Below the pieces are notes generated by a model. The model saw only the letters and a list, made by a program, of their open reading frames with translations. It searched no databases and had not been told where the DNA came from. Below are positions 46,898-55,258 of a stretch of DNA of 64,000 bases, piece by piece; the first letter of the stretch is position 1, and each line of letters begins with the position of its first letter. Source of the DNA: Rhodanobacter sp. GTDB taxonomy: Bacteria > Pseudomonadota > Gammaproteobacteria > Xanthomonadales > Rhodanobacteraceae. The position numbers and the translations under genes were made by a program. The stretch is from positions 1 to 64,000 of the forward strand of contig SCRM01000010.1 in assembly GCA_004298045.1 (NCBI GenBank), given 5' to 3'.

Positions 46898-47563
46898 TCA
46901 CACCGCCGCCGGCGCATCCGGCTGGCACTCCGGCGCCGCGGCACGGAACGCCTCCAGCTCGTGACACGCCGCATGGATGCGCGCGATTGTCGGGTACGGC
47001 TCCATCGGCACGTGCCAGCGCTGCGCGTTGTACACCTGCGGCACCAGGCACACGTCGGCCAGCGTCGGCGTGTCACCGTGGCAAAAACGGCCGGTGTTCA
47101 TGTTTTCGCCCAGCATGGCCTCAAACGCCGCAAACCCGGTCGCGATCCAGTGCCGCGACCACGTCTTGCGCTGCGCCTCATCCACACCCAGCTCGCGCTC
47201 GAGATACTGCAGCACGCGCAGGTTGCCGAGCGGGTGGATATCGCACGCGACCAGCTGCGCGAGCGCCCGCACCTGCGCGCGACAACGCACATCGACCGGC
47301 AGCAGCGGCGGTTCGGGAAAGGCCTCGTCCAGGTATTCGCAAATGGCCAGCGACTGGGTGAGCACGCGATCGCCGTCGCGCAAGGTCGGCACCAATTGCT
47401 GCGGATTCAGCGCCGCGTAGCCCGGCGCGTGCTGCTGGCCGCCATCCTTGACCAGGTGCACCGGGCGGTTTTCATAGCCGAGACCCTTGAGGTTCAGCGC
47501 GATGCGCACGCGGTAGGCGGCGCTCGATCGCCAATAGCCGTACAACACGAGACCAGTAGCCAT
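46898..47563 (-). CDS. maiA: Maleylacetoacetate isomerase (zeta-class glutathione transferase)
   Basis: A 221-residue enzyme of the tyrosine/homogentisate degradation route. It has the zeta-class glutathione site [11 protein letters not shown] near residues 13-23, N-P-Q-Q-L-V-P-T-L in the N-terminal domain, and the C-terminal [11 protein letters not shown]. The ATG at 47563 follows GAGG. No other homogentisate genes are adjacent, and it is divergent from pgk. Confidence 0.92.
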   Translation of the reverse strand: MATGLVLYGYWRSSAAYRVRIALNLKGLGYENRPVHLVKDGGQQHAPGYAALNPQQLVPTLRDGDRVLTQSLAICEYLDEAFPEPPLLPVDVRCRAQVRALAQLVACDIHPLGNLRVLQYLERELGVDEAQRKTWSRHWIATGFAAFEAMLGENMNTGRFCHGDTPTLADVCLVPQVYNAQRWHVPMEPYPTIARIHAACHELEAFRAAAPECQPDAPAAV

Positions 47564-47912
47564 GCTTGCCTCCTCGATCGAACTCAGGAGCGTGGGCGGC
47601 AGAAACGCAAGCGGCTGCGGCTGCGCCGTTTTGGCCTTCCTCCGCGCCGGTCTTTGGCCCATGGAACCACCATGGGCCGGCAAACCGTCACGCAAGCTGG
47701 CTCAAAACGTCTTTGCCTCGCCTGCTTGGTTTCCACCGCCCACGCTCCTAGCCAGCGTTATTTGCATCACTTGGGAGCGGATCGGACAATACACGTTTTC
47801 TGCCCGCCGAGCGTCGGCGGCAGCAACCAGGCGGGCGAGGCAACGCCGATGCCGCCTGGGTCTGCCACCCACGCTTCCAACGACAGCCCTTTCCTGCACC
47901 GGGAGCCACACC
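47564..47912. other. Leader region between maiA and pgk
   Basis: A 349-bp stretch without a supported gene. It is dominated by a long imperfect inverted repeat (47714-47746 with 47808-47840, listed separately). It must contain the divergent promoters for maiA and pgk. I do not recognise a riboswitch class. Confidence 0.45.
47714..47840. repeat. Long imperfect inverted repeat in the pgk leader
   Basis: The left arm 47714-47746 begins GCCTCGCC and ends ACGCTC; the right arm 47808-47840 is its complement at 27 of 33 positions with no gaps. The loop is 61 bp. The arm sequence differs from the REP-like family elsewhere in the window. It could be a small non-autonomous element or an RNA structure ahead of pgk. 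Confidence 0.65.
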
Positions 47913-49094
47913 GTGTCCGTCATCCGCATGAGCGACCTCGACCTCAACGGCAAGCGCGTCTTGATCCGCGAGGATCTCAACGTGCCACTGGACGAGCACG
48001 GGCAAATCACCTCCACCGCACGCCTGGAAGCCGCGCTGCCCACGATCAAGGCCGCGCGCAACGGCGGGGCGAAAGTGATGGTGATGTCGCACCTGGGGCG
48101 CCCGAAGGAAGGCGAGTTCGACCCCAAGGCATCGCTGGCGCCAGTCACCCAATGGCTGGCGGACAACCTCGGCCAGCCGGTGCGCCTGATCCGCAAATAC
48201 ATCGGCGGCGTGGAGGCCGGCAACGGTGAGGTGGTGGTGCTGGAAAACTGCCGCATGAACGTCGGCGAGGCGAAGGACGACGAGGCGCTGGCGAAGCAAT
48301 ATGCCGAGCTGTGCGACGTATTCGTGATGGACGCCTTCGGCACCGCCCACCGCGCGCAGGCCTCGACCCACGGCGTGATCCGCTTTGCGCCGATCGCCGT
48401 CGCCGGCCCGCTGCTGTCGGCCGAGCTGGACGCGCTGGGCAAGGCGCTGGAACACCCGGCCAAGCCGTTGCTGGCGATCGTCGCCGGCTCCAAGGTGTCG
48501 ACCAAGCTCACCCTGCTGGAAAACCTGATCGGCAAGGTCGACCAGCTCATCGTTGGCGGCGGCATCGCCAACACGTTCATCGCCGCACTCGGCCACGGCG
48601 TCGGCAATTCGCTGGTGGAGCCCGATCTCGTCGATGCGGCGAAAAAGGTGCTGGCCGACGCCAAGGCGCGCGGCGCCGAGGTGCCGCTGCCGACCGACGT
48701 CGTGGTGGCGCCGGCGTTCTCGGCCAGCGCGCCGGCCACGGTCAAGCTGGTGGATCAGGTACGCGATGGCGAGATGATCCTGGACATCGGCCCGGAGACC
48801 GCCCAGCGCTACGCCGCGCTGATCGCGAAAGCCGGCACCATCGTGTGGAACGGCCCGGTGGGCGTGTTCGAGTTCGACGCGTTCGGCAAGGGAACCGAGG
48901 TGCTGGCGCATGCGGTGGCCGATTCCAACGCGTTCTCGATCGCCGGCGGCGGCGATACCCTGGCGGCGATCGACAAATACGGCGTCAAGGCCGGCATTTC
49001 CTATATCTCCACGGGTGGCGGCGCGTTCCTCGAATTCCTCGAAGGCAAGGAGCTGCCGGCGGTAACGGCACTCAAGGCGCGCGCCGCGAAGTAA
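47913..49094 (+). CDS. pgk: Phosphoglycerate kinase
   Basis: A 393-residue glycolytic kinase transferring phosphate between 1,3-bisphosphoglycerate and ADP. Visible motifs: R-E-D-L-N-V-P-L-D near the N-terminus, [22 protein letters not shown] and the C-terminal nucleotide loop [10 protein letters not shown]. The GTG at 47913 (V-S-V-I-R-M) is chosen over ATG 47928 because GGGAG stands at the right distance and xanthomonad Pgk proteins begin in this way. The stop overlaps the next start (TAATG). Confidence 0.96.
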   Translation: MSVIRMSDLDLNGKRVLIREDLNVPLDEHGQITSTARLEAALPTIKAARNGGAKVMVMSHLGRPKEGEFDPKASLAPVTQWLADNLGQPVRLIRKYIGGVEAGNGEVVVLENCRMNVGEAKDDEALAKQYAELCDVFVMDAFGTAHRAQASTHGVIRFAPIAVAGPLLSAELDALGKALEHPAKPLLAIVAGSKVSTKLTLLENLIGKVDQLIVGGGIANTFIAALGHGVGNSLVEPDLVDAAKKVLADAKARGAEVPLPTDVVVAPAFSASAPATVKLVDQVRDGEMILDIGPETAQRYAALIAKAGTIVWNGPVGVFEFDAFGKGTEVLAHAVADSNAFSIAGGGDTLAAIDKYGVKAGISYISTGGGAFLEFLEGKELPAVTALKARAAK

Positions 49095-49726
49095 TGCTCT
49101 GCCTGTTCGACCTGGACGGCACCCTGGTCGATTCCGAACCCGGAATCACCGCCTGCATCCGCTATGCGTTTGACCGGCTCGGCGTCGCCGCGCCGGTCAA
49201 TCTCAAACCGTGGATCGGTCCGCCACTGCGGCACAGCTTCGCGCCGTATCTGGATGGCGACGGCGCGCGCATCGAAGCCGCGGTGGCGGCTTATCACGAG
49301 CGTTTCGCCAATGCGGGCTGGCGCGAGTACGCGATCTACGCCGGCATCGGCAAGGTCATCGAAAGCCTGCATGCCGCCGGCCATCGCCTGGCCATCGTCA
49401 CCGGCAAGCCGGTGGAACACGCCACGCCGATCGTGCGCTCGCTGCCGTTCGGCGCCGCCTTCGGGCGCATTTACGGCCCGTTGCCGACCGCCACGCGCAG
49501 CGAGAAGGCGACGATGATCGCCCGCGCGCTGGACGACTTCGCCAGCACCGCGCGCAACGCGGTGATGGTCGGCGACCGCCACTTCGACATCGACGGCGCG
49601 CTGGCCAACCGGGTGCGCGGCATCGGCGTGCTGTGGGGTTTCGGCAGCCGCGACGAGCTGGTCAACGCCGGGGCGAAAACGCTGGCGGCCACGCCCGCCG
49701 AGCTGATGGCGGCGCTCGCCGCCTAG
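49094..49726 (+). CDS. HAD-family phosphatase, phosphoglycolate phosphatase-like
   Basis: A 210-residue haloacid dehalogenase hydrolase with all four motifs: nucleophile D-L-D-G-T-L near residues 6-11, I-V-T-G-K-P (motif II Thr), a downstream Lys in S-E-K-A-T-M, and M-V-G-D-R-H-F-D-I (motif IV). The cap domain lies between motifs I and II. The start overlaps the pgk stop by one base (TAATG), so it is translationally coupled. Phosphoglycolate or another metabolite phosphatase is likely; the exact substrate is open. Confidence 0.88.
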   Translation: MLCLFDLDGTLVDSEPGITACIRYAFDRLGVAAPVNLKPWIGPPLRHSFAPYLDGDGARIEAAVAAYHERFANAGWREYAIYAGIGKVIESLHAAGHRLAIVTGKPVEHATPIVRSLPFGAAFGRIYGPLPTATRSEKATMIARALDDFASTARNAVMVGDRHFDIDGALANRVRGIGVLWGFGSRDELVNAGAKTLAATPAELMAALAA

Positions 49727-49790
49727 CCACCGCAGGCCGTACCCCCTCTCTCCGAAGCGGGGCGGGCGGTCGTGCCGCCAATCGGAAAAA

Positions 49791-49820
49791 CGAAAAGGGC
49801 GCCGCATTCCTGCGGCGCCC
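49791..49820. terminator. Bidirectional intrinsic terminator between the phosphatase and tkt genes
   Basis: Stem GGGCGCCGCA/TGCGGCGCCC with a TTCC loop, flanked by an A-run on the left and CTTTCGTT on the right. It sits in the convergent gap and can serve both transcripts. Confidence 0.8.
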
Positions 49821-49839
49821 TTTCGTTCCGCGCAGCCGC

Positions 49840-51840
49840 TCAGCGCACGACGCGCTTCACCGCATCCACCACCTTGGGCACGGTGAAGCCGAAGTACTCG
49901 AACAGCTGATCGGCCGGAGCCGAGGCGCCGAAGCCGTGCATGCCGATCACTTCGCCATCCAGGCCGACGTACTTCAGCCAATAGTCGGCGGTGCCGGCTT
50001 CGACCGCGACGCGGGCGCTGCACCACGCCGGCAGCACGCCTTCGCGATATTCCACCGGCTGCGCATCGAACACCTCGGTGCACGGCATCGACACCACGCG
50101 CACCGGTACGCCCTGCTGGGCCAGCGTGCGTGCGGCCTCCATCGCCAACTCCACTTCGGAGCCGGTGGCGATCAGGATGGCCTTGAATTTGGTATCGGCC
50201 GGATCGGACAACACGTAGGCGCCGCGCGCGATGGCGGCCACCTGTTGCGGCGTGCGCTCCTGGTGCTTGAGCGTCTGGCGCGAGAACACCAGGCCGGTGG
50301 AGCCCGCCTTGCGCTCGATCGCGGCCTTCCAAGCCACCGCCGACTCCACCGCGTCGCACGGGCGCCACATGTCGAGGCCGGGGATGTAGCGCAGCGTCGC
50401 CATCTGCTCGACCGGCTGGTGGGTCGGGCCGTCCTCGCCCAGGCCGATCGAGTCGTGGGTGTAGACGTGGATGGAGTGCGCGCCGATCAGCGCGCTCATG
50501 CGCACCGCGTTGCGCGCGTAGTCGGAGAACACGAGGAACGTGGCGTCGTACGGCACGAATCCGCCGTGCAGCGCGATGCCGGTGCCGATCGCGGTCATGC
50601 CGAACTCGCGCACGCCGTAGTGCATGTAATTGGCGTCCGGGCTCTTCTCGGTGACGCTGACCGAGCCCTTCCACATGGTGAGGTTGGAACCGGCAAGGTC
50701 GGCCGAGCCGCCGATCAGCTCCGGCAGCAGCGGGCCGAACGCGTTCAGCGTGTTCTGCGAGGCCTTGCGGCTCGCGAGATCCGGGCCTTCGGCCTGCAGC
50801 TTGGCGATGTAGGCCTGGGAATCGGCGGCCCAGTTCTCCGGCAGCTTGCCGGCGAGACGGCGGTCGAGCTCGGCGGCCAGCGCCGGGTTGGCCTTGGCGT
50901 AGGCGGCGTAGAGCGCGTTCCATACGGCCTCGCGCTTGGCGCCGGCGGCCTTGGCGTCCCAGCCGGCGTAGATCTCGGCCGGGATCTCGAACGGCGCGTA
51001 GTGCCAGTCGAGCATGTCGCGCGCCGCGGCGATTTCGTCCTTGCCGAGCGCGGCGCCGTGGCTGGCCGCGGTGCCTTCCTTGTGCGGCGCACCGAAGCCG
51101 ATGATGGTTTTGCACATCACCAGGGTGGGCTTGCCGACGTCCTGTTTCGCCGCGGCCAACGCGGCCTTGATCTCGTCCGGGTTGTGGCCATCGACGCCGC
51201 GCAGCACGCGCCAGCCGCAGGCCTCGAACCGGCCGGCGGTGTCGTCGGCGAACCAGCCGGGCACCTGGCCGTCGATCGAGATGTTGTTGTCGTCGTAGAT
51301 CAGCGTGAGCTTGCCGAGCTTCCAGGTGCCGGCGAGCGAGATCGCCTCCTGCGAGATGCCTTCCATCAGGCAGCCATCGCCGCAGAACACCCAGGTGTGG
51401 TGGTCGACCACGTCGAAGCCCGGGCGGTTGAAGCGTTCGGCCAACAGGTGTTCCGCCAGCGCGAAGCCGACACCGTTGGCGATGCCCTGCCCGAGCGGGC
51501 CGGTGGTGGTCTCGACCCCCGGGGTTTCGTTGTATTCCGGGTGGCCGGGGGTCTTCGAGTGCAGTTGCCGAAAGCGCTTGAGCTCGGCTATCGGCAGGTC
51601 ATAGCCGGTCAGGTGCAGCAAGGCGTACTGCAGCATCGAGCCGTGGCCGTTCGAGAGCAGAAAACGGTCGCGGTTGAACCAGTGCGGGTTGGCCGGGTTG
51701 TGCTGGTAGAAGTCGTTCCACAGCACCTCGGCGATGTCGGCCATGCCCATTGGCATGCCCGGATGCCCCGATTTCGCCGCCTCCACAGCATCCATCGCGA
51801 GTGCGCGTACGGCGTTGGCAAGTTGGCGGCGGGTAGTCAT
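49840..51840 (-). CDS. tkt: Transketolase
   Basis: A 666-residue thiamine-diphosphate enzyme of the pentose phosphate pathway. N-terminal [12 protein letters not shown]; the thiamine motif [19 protein letters not shown] and D-S-I-G-L-G in the pyrimidine domain. Length fits the family. The ATG at 51840 is preceded by GGAGC; the upstream in-frame ATG has no support. The gene converges with the pgk-phosphatase pair and shares a terminator with it. Confidence 0.96.
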   Translation of the reverse strand: MTTRRQLANAVRALAMDAVEAAKSGHPGMPMGMADIAEVLWNDFYQHNPANPHWFNRDRFLLSNGHGSMLQYALLHLTGYDLPIAELKRFRQLHSKTPGHPEYNETPGVETTTGPLGQGIANGVGFALAEHLLAERFNRPGFDVVDHHTWVFCGDGCLMEGISQEAISLAGTWKLGKLTLIYDDNNISIDGQVPGWFADDTAGRFEACGWRVLRGVDGHNPDEIKAALAAAKQDVGKPTLVMCKTIIGFGAPHKEGTAASHGAALGKDEIAAARDMLDWHYAPFEIPAEIYAGWDAKAAGAKREAVWNALYAAYAKANPALAAELDRRLAGKLPENWAADSQAYIAKLQAEGPDLASRKASQNTLNAFGPLLPELIGGSADLAGSNLTMWKGSVSVTEKSPDANYMHYGVREFGMTAIGTGIALHGGFVPYDATFLVFSDYARNAVRMSALIGAHSIHVYTHDSIGLGEDGPTHQPVEQMATLRYIPGLDMWRPCDAVESAVAWKAAIERKAGSTGLVFSRQTLKHQERTPQQVAAIARGAYVLSDPADTKFKAILIATGSEVELAMEAARTLAQQGVPVRVVSMPCTEVFDAQPVEYREGVLPAWCSARVAVEAGTADYWLKYVGLDGEVIGMHGFGASAPADQLFEYFGFTVPKVVDAVKRVVR

Positions 51841-51958
51841 GGAAAGCTCCGTATGTCGACCGAAAGCGCCATTGTGGCGCAAGCCTGCAGCGCTGTCGCG
51901 GTGCAGCAGTGGCCGGGCCCGTCGGTCGGCGTGCAGTCAGCTAGGTTAACTCCGCATT

Positions 51959-51972
51959 AATAGTGAACTATT
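51959..51972. promoter_or_regulatory. Short palindrome between tkt and the first beta-barrel gene
   Basis: AATAGT-GA-ACTATT, perfect 6-bp arms, in an A+T-rich pocket of the 262-bp divergent region. Just downstream, TTGAAT with a 16-bp spacer and TATCAA (51977 onward) could be the promoter of the beta-barrel gene. An operator role is a guess. Confidence 0.3.
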
Positions 51973-52102
51973 CGGTATTGAATCTTTTTCACACGGACTT
52001 ATCAAAGGGGACGTGCCCGGTGTTCGAACCAACATCGGGCATGCGGCACGCGCCTTTTCCCCCCATGCGCGCGCCGGTTCCTTACATAACAGGAGACTCT
52101 CC

Positions 52103-52696
52103 ATGAAAAAGACCCTGCTCGCCCTTGCCCTTGCCGCGACTGGCATGCTGGTGGTTCCGGCTTCGTTCGCGCAGAACGCACCGGTCGACAACGCAGGCTG
52201 GTTCATCAACGGCAACGTTGGTCGCACCTCGGTCAACCACGGCCCGTACGACGACCACGACACCGGTTACGCGCTGAATGGCGGTTACCGCTGGTCGCTG
52301 GCGCCGAATTTCGCGTTGGGTGCCGAGATCGGCTACAACGACCTGGGCAACATCCGCGCCAAGAACATCTTCCACAGCGCGCCGATCATGGCCCCAGGTC
52401 ACTCGCAGCTGCACGGCTGGACGGCCGGTGCCAACGCACGGCTCGCACTGAGTGACAGCTGGTACCTCTCCGGCCGCACCGGCGTCTACAGCTGGACCGG
52501 CCACGGTCTCAGCAACGACGTCAACCCGGTCCGCAAGAGCCTCGACGACACCAGCTGGTACGCGGGTGCCGGCGTCGGCTACAACCTCACGCCGCAGCTC
52601 AGCGTGGGCCTGAACTACGACTACTACGACGCGCAGAAGCAGCGGGTCGACCTGAGCACCGACATGGTGTCGGTGAGCGCCGAATACCGCTTCTGA
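52103..52696 (+). CDS. Outer-membrane beta-barrel protein (OmpA-like transmembrane domain)
   Basis: 197 residues. Signal peptide M-K-K-T-L-L-A-L-A-L-A-A-T-G with cleavage after S-F-A near residue 23; the mature part has alternating amphipathic strands consistent with an eight-stranded barrel, and the protein ends S-A-E-Y-R-F, the aromatic C-terminus recognised by the BAM complex. There is no C-terminal peptidoglycan-binding domain. A strong AGGAG precedes the ATG. The next gene is a paralogue with the same G-W-F-(I/V)-N-G-N-V-G start of the mature region, and each gene has its own terminator. Function could be structural or ligand-binding. Confidence 0.85.
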   Translation: MKKTLLALALAATGMLVVPASFAQNAPVDNAGWFINGNVGRTSVNHGPYDDHDTGYALNGGYRWSLAPNFALGAEIGYNDLGNIRAKNIFHSAPIMAPGHSQLHGWTAGANARLALSDSWYLSGRTGVYSWTGHGLSNDVNPVRKSLDDTSWYAGAGVGYNLTPQLSVGLNYDYYDAQKQRVDLSTDMVSVSAEYRF

Positions 52697-52722
52697 TCCG
52701 ATCGTTCAGCGTTGCATGCACG

Positions 52723-52757
52723 ACGAAGGGCGCCGCAAGGCGCCCTTCGTTTTTCGT
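52723..52757 (+). terminator. Intrinsic terminator of the first beta-barrel gene
   Basis: Perfect 12-bp stem ACGAAGGGCGCC/GGCGCCCTTCGT with a GCAA loop, followed by TTTTCGTT. Confidence 0.88.
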
Positions 52758-52848
52758 TGCCTTTGAGTTCCCGTTAACTTCACGTTAGCATCCGGCAGCC
52801 GCGTGACCTTGCGGCGTGAATACCTCTCAAGGCACAAGGAGTCCCTAC

Positions 52849-53433
52849 ATGTACCGGAAATTGCTTCCCCTCGTCGCCGCCTGCGGCCTCTTCGCCACCA
52901 CTGCCCAGGCCGACCAGACCAACGGCTGGTTCGTCAATGGCAACGTCGGTACCGCCCACTACAAGGCGACCGTCAGCGGCGTGCCCGGCAGCGGCACCGA
53001 CAGCAACACCGCGTTCATCCTCACCGCCGGCTACCGCGACCAGGGCATCCTCGGCTTCGAAGCCGGGTACACCAACCTCGGCAGCACCACCGCAAAGGAC
53101 GACTTCGGTGATCGCGCCAAGCTCAAGGCCGACGGCTGGACGCTCGGCCTGAACGGCCATTTCAACCTGAAGGACCGCTGGTACCTTTCGGCGCGCGGCG
53201 GCCTGTTCCTGTGGAAAGTGAAAGCCAACGTCACCTACACCGACGTCACCGGCGGCCGTACCACCTTGCGCGGCGACGAACAGGCGCTGGACTGGTACGC
53301 CGGCATCGGTACCGGCTACGACATCAGCCGCAACTGGAGCGTGGGCGCGAATTTCGACTACTACAAGATCAGCAAGCACGGCTACGACATCGGCACCCGG
53401 GTGTTCTCGGTTGGCGCCGAATACCGCTTCTGA
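52849..53433 (+). CDS. Outer-membrane beta-barrel protein, paralogue of its upstream neighbour
   Basis: 194 residues with a signal peptide (cleavage after A-Q-A near residue 21), a mature N-terminus with N-G-W-F-V-N-G-N-V-G, an OmpA-like eight-stranded pattern (W-T-L-G-L-N-G-H-F-N-L-K-D-R-W-Y-L-S) and a terminal G-A-E-Y-R-F. The ATG at 52849 follows AAGGAG. The resemblance to the preceding protein across the whole length indicates a tandem duplication. A separate terminator follows, so the two are probably independently transcribed. Confidence 0.85.
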   Translation: MYRKLLPLVAACGLFATTAQADQTNGWFVNGNVGTAHYKATVSGVPGSGTDSNTAFILTAGYRDQGILGFEAGYTNLGSTTAKDDFGDRAKLKADGWTLGLNGHFNLKDRWYLSARGGLFLWKVKANVTYTDVTGGRTTLRGDEQALDWYAGIGTGYDISRNWSVGANFDYYKISKHGYDIGTRVFSVGAEYRF

Positions 53434-53460
53434 GCAATATCGCGACAGGGTTGAAAACAG

Positions 53461-53490
53461 GACGGGCGCCGCAAGGCGCCCGTCTTTTTG
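53461..53490. terminator. Intrinsic terminator between the second beta-barrel gene and the aldolase gene
   Basis: Stem GACGGGCGCC/GGCGCCCGTC with a GCAA loop, then TTTTT on the plus strand. On the minus strand the hairpin is followed by CTGTTTTC, so it may also end the convergent aldolase transcript. Confidence 0.85.
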
Positions 53491-53509
53491 CGACACGGGA
53501 TGGAACGGC

Positions 53510-54514
53510 TCAGCCGTTCCACTGCCCGAGGGCAGCCAGGCCATTGTCTTTCGCCCGGGCATGGACGGTCTTCTGCGCCTCGGCGTAGTTGGCCTTCATG
53601 TCCTTCGCCCACAGCTTGAGCGCCGCCTGCTGCATGGCGCGGCCATACGAGAACGACAGCGGCCACGGGTGCGGACCGATCTTGTTCATCGCGTTGAGGT
53701 GGGCGGTGGACTGCTGGTCGGTCTGCCCGCCGGAGAGGAACACGATGCCCGGCAGCGACGCCGGCACGCAGGTCTTGAGCACGCGCACGGTGGCCTCGGC
53801 CACTTCCTCGGCGTCGGCCTGCTCCTCGCAGCTCTTGCCGGGGATGACCATGCTGGTCTTGAGGATTACGCCTTCGAGCATCACGTTCTGCTCGTAGAGC
53901 GCATTGAACACGCTGCGCAGCACGGCTTCGTGCACTTCGTAGCTGACCTCGATGGTGTGGTCGCCATCCATGATGACTTCCGGCTCCACCATCGGCACCA
54001 GCCCGGCTTCCTGGCACAGCGCCGCGTAGCGCGCCAGCGCGTGGGCATTGGCTTCGATCGCGGTCGAGCTGGGGCTGTCTTCGGAGATGTTGATGACGGC
54101 GCGCCACTTGCAGAACTGCGCGCCAAGCTTGGCGTACTCGGCGAGCCGCTCGCGCAGGCCGTCCAGGCCCTCGGTCACCACGTCGCCGGGGAAGCCGGCC
54201 AGTGCCACCGTACCCTTGTCCACCTTGATGCCGGGGATGATGCCGGCCTTTTTCATCACTTCGACGAACGACACGCCGTCCTTCGTCTTCTGGCGCAGGG
54301 TTTCGTCGTAGAGGATGGCGCCGGAAATGTGCTCGCCGAGATTCGGCGTGGTCAGCAGCAGCTCGCGGTAGGCACGGCGGTTTTCTTCCGTGCACTCGAT
54401 GCCGACGGCGTCGAAACGCTTCTTGATGGTGCGGGTCGATTCGTCGATGGCAATGATGCCCTTGCCGGGGGCAACCATGGCCAAGGCAACGCTTTCGAGA
54501 TCTTCGATACTCAT
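53510..54514 (-). CDS. Class I fructose-bisphosphate aldolase
   Basis: A 334-residue Schiff-base aldolase. It resembles the class I enzymes of animals and some bacteria: G-K-G-I-I-A-I-D-E-S-T near 13-23, P-E-V-I-M-D-G-D-H near 187-195, the Schiff-base lysine in V-I-L-K-T-S-M-V-I-P-G and F-L-S-G-G-Q-T-D downstream. It contains no class II zinc motif. It acts in glycolysis and gluconeogenesis with the pgk, pyk and gap products encoded nearby. Confidence 0.93.
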   Translation of the reverse strand: MSIEDLESVALAMVAPGKGIIAIDESTRTIKKRFDAVGIECTEENRRAYRELLLTTPNLGEHISGAILYDETLRQKTKDGVSFVEVMKKAGIIPGIKVDKGTVALAGFPGDVVTEGLDGLRERLAEYAKLGAQFCKWRAVINISEDSPSSTAIEANAHALARYAALCQEAGLVPMVEPEVIMDGDHTIEVSYEVHEAVLRSVFNALYEQNVMLEGVILKTSMVIPGKSCEEQADAEEVAEATVRVLKTCVPASLPGIVFLSGGQTDQQSTAHLNAMNKIGPHPWPLSFSYGRAMQQAALKLWAKDMKANYAEAQKTVHARAKDNGLAALGQWNG

Positions 54515-54650
54515 GACGGCTCCGTGCGGCGAGGCAATGACGACCCGCTCAGGTGGGTGCCGCCCGGCTGCGGGCGGCAGGTTCAGAGCCGCGGATTATA
54601 TCCGGAACCCCGCCGACTGCCGGTGGACGGTCAGCGCGGGGCCGGCAGCG

Positions 54651-55088
54651 TCAGTGACCGTACCCCGGCAACTTGCAGGGCGCCATCACCTTTTGCTGGC
54701 CGTCGTGGCCATCGGGCGCGTTGAACGGGATCACGTAATAGGTGTCGATCGGGTTGCCGGCGCGGTTGGTCAGTGACGGACCGTAGCGGAAGTTCTTCAC
54801 CGCCGTGACCGCGGTCGGACCGAGGTCGCTCTTGGGCACCAGCTTGGCGAGCTGCACGTTCATCGGCACGCCGTCGGAGCCGATCACGTAGGTGACCGCG
54901 GCGCAGCCCGGCGCGTTCAGGTTGAGCCCGCTCGCCGGCGCACTGGTCTCTACCTTGGTGTTGAGCAGGATCCAGTAGTGGTACAGATCCTGCGGACCGA
55001 CCCGCCGGGTCTGCGCCAGCGCCGGCATGGCGCAGGCCAGCGCGGGAAGCGCGATGAGCAACGAACGGAGCAGCGTGCGAGTGGTCAT
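54651..55088 (-). CDS. Periplasmic protein with a TonB C-terminal-like domain
   Basis: A 145-residue exported protein with a Sec signal peptide cleaved after A-L-A near residue 26. The remainder resembles TonB C-terminal domains of the energy-transducer type (V-T-Y-V-I-G-S-D-G-V-P-M-N-V-Q-L and A-V-T-A-V-K-N-F-R-Y-G-P-S), but there is no proline-rich spanning segment and no membrane anchor, so it cannot work as a conventional TonB. The start at 55088 follows AGGA. Such stand-alone domains are common in xanthomonads; function unknown. Confidence 0.7.
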   Translation of the reverse strand: MTTRTLLRSLLIALPALACAMPALAQTRRVGPQDLYHYWILLNTKVETSAPASGLNLNAPGCAAVTYVIGSDGVPMNVQLAKLVPKSDLGPTAVTAVKNFRYGPSLTNRAGNPIDTYYVIPFNAPDGHDGQQKVMAPCKLPGYGH

Positions 55089-55120
55089 GAGGAGTCCTTG
55101 CGGCGACGGGATTCGAGATT

Positions 55121-55206
55121 GGGAAATAGGGGATTCGGAAATCGCAACCCGGCGAACTTGCCGCAACCGGCTCTGCCGCATTCCGAATGCCGAATCCCCC
55201 TATCCC
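55121..55206. repeat. Inverted repeat with GGGGATTCGG arms
   Basis: The left arm (55121-55142) and the right arm (55179-55206) pair imperfectly through GGGGATTCGG/CCGAATCCCC and the neighbouring GGGA.ATAG/CTATCCC. It lies between the pyk 3' end and the TonB-domain gene, where a terminator is expected, but no U-run is present. Confidence 0.5.
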
Positions 55207-55258
55207 GGCGATCTGCCCGGAGTCTACGGCGCATAGCATCACGCCAGCGTGCAGATCG

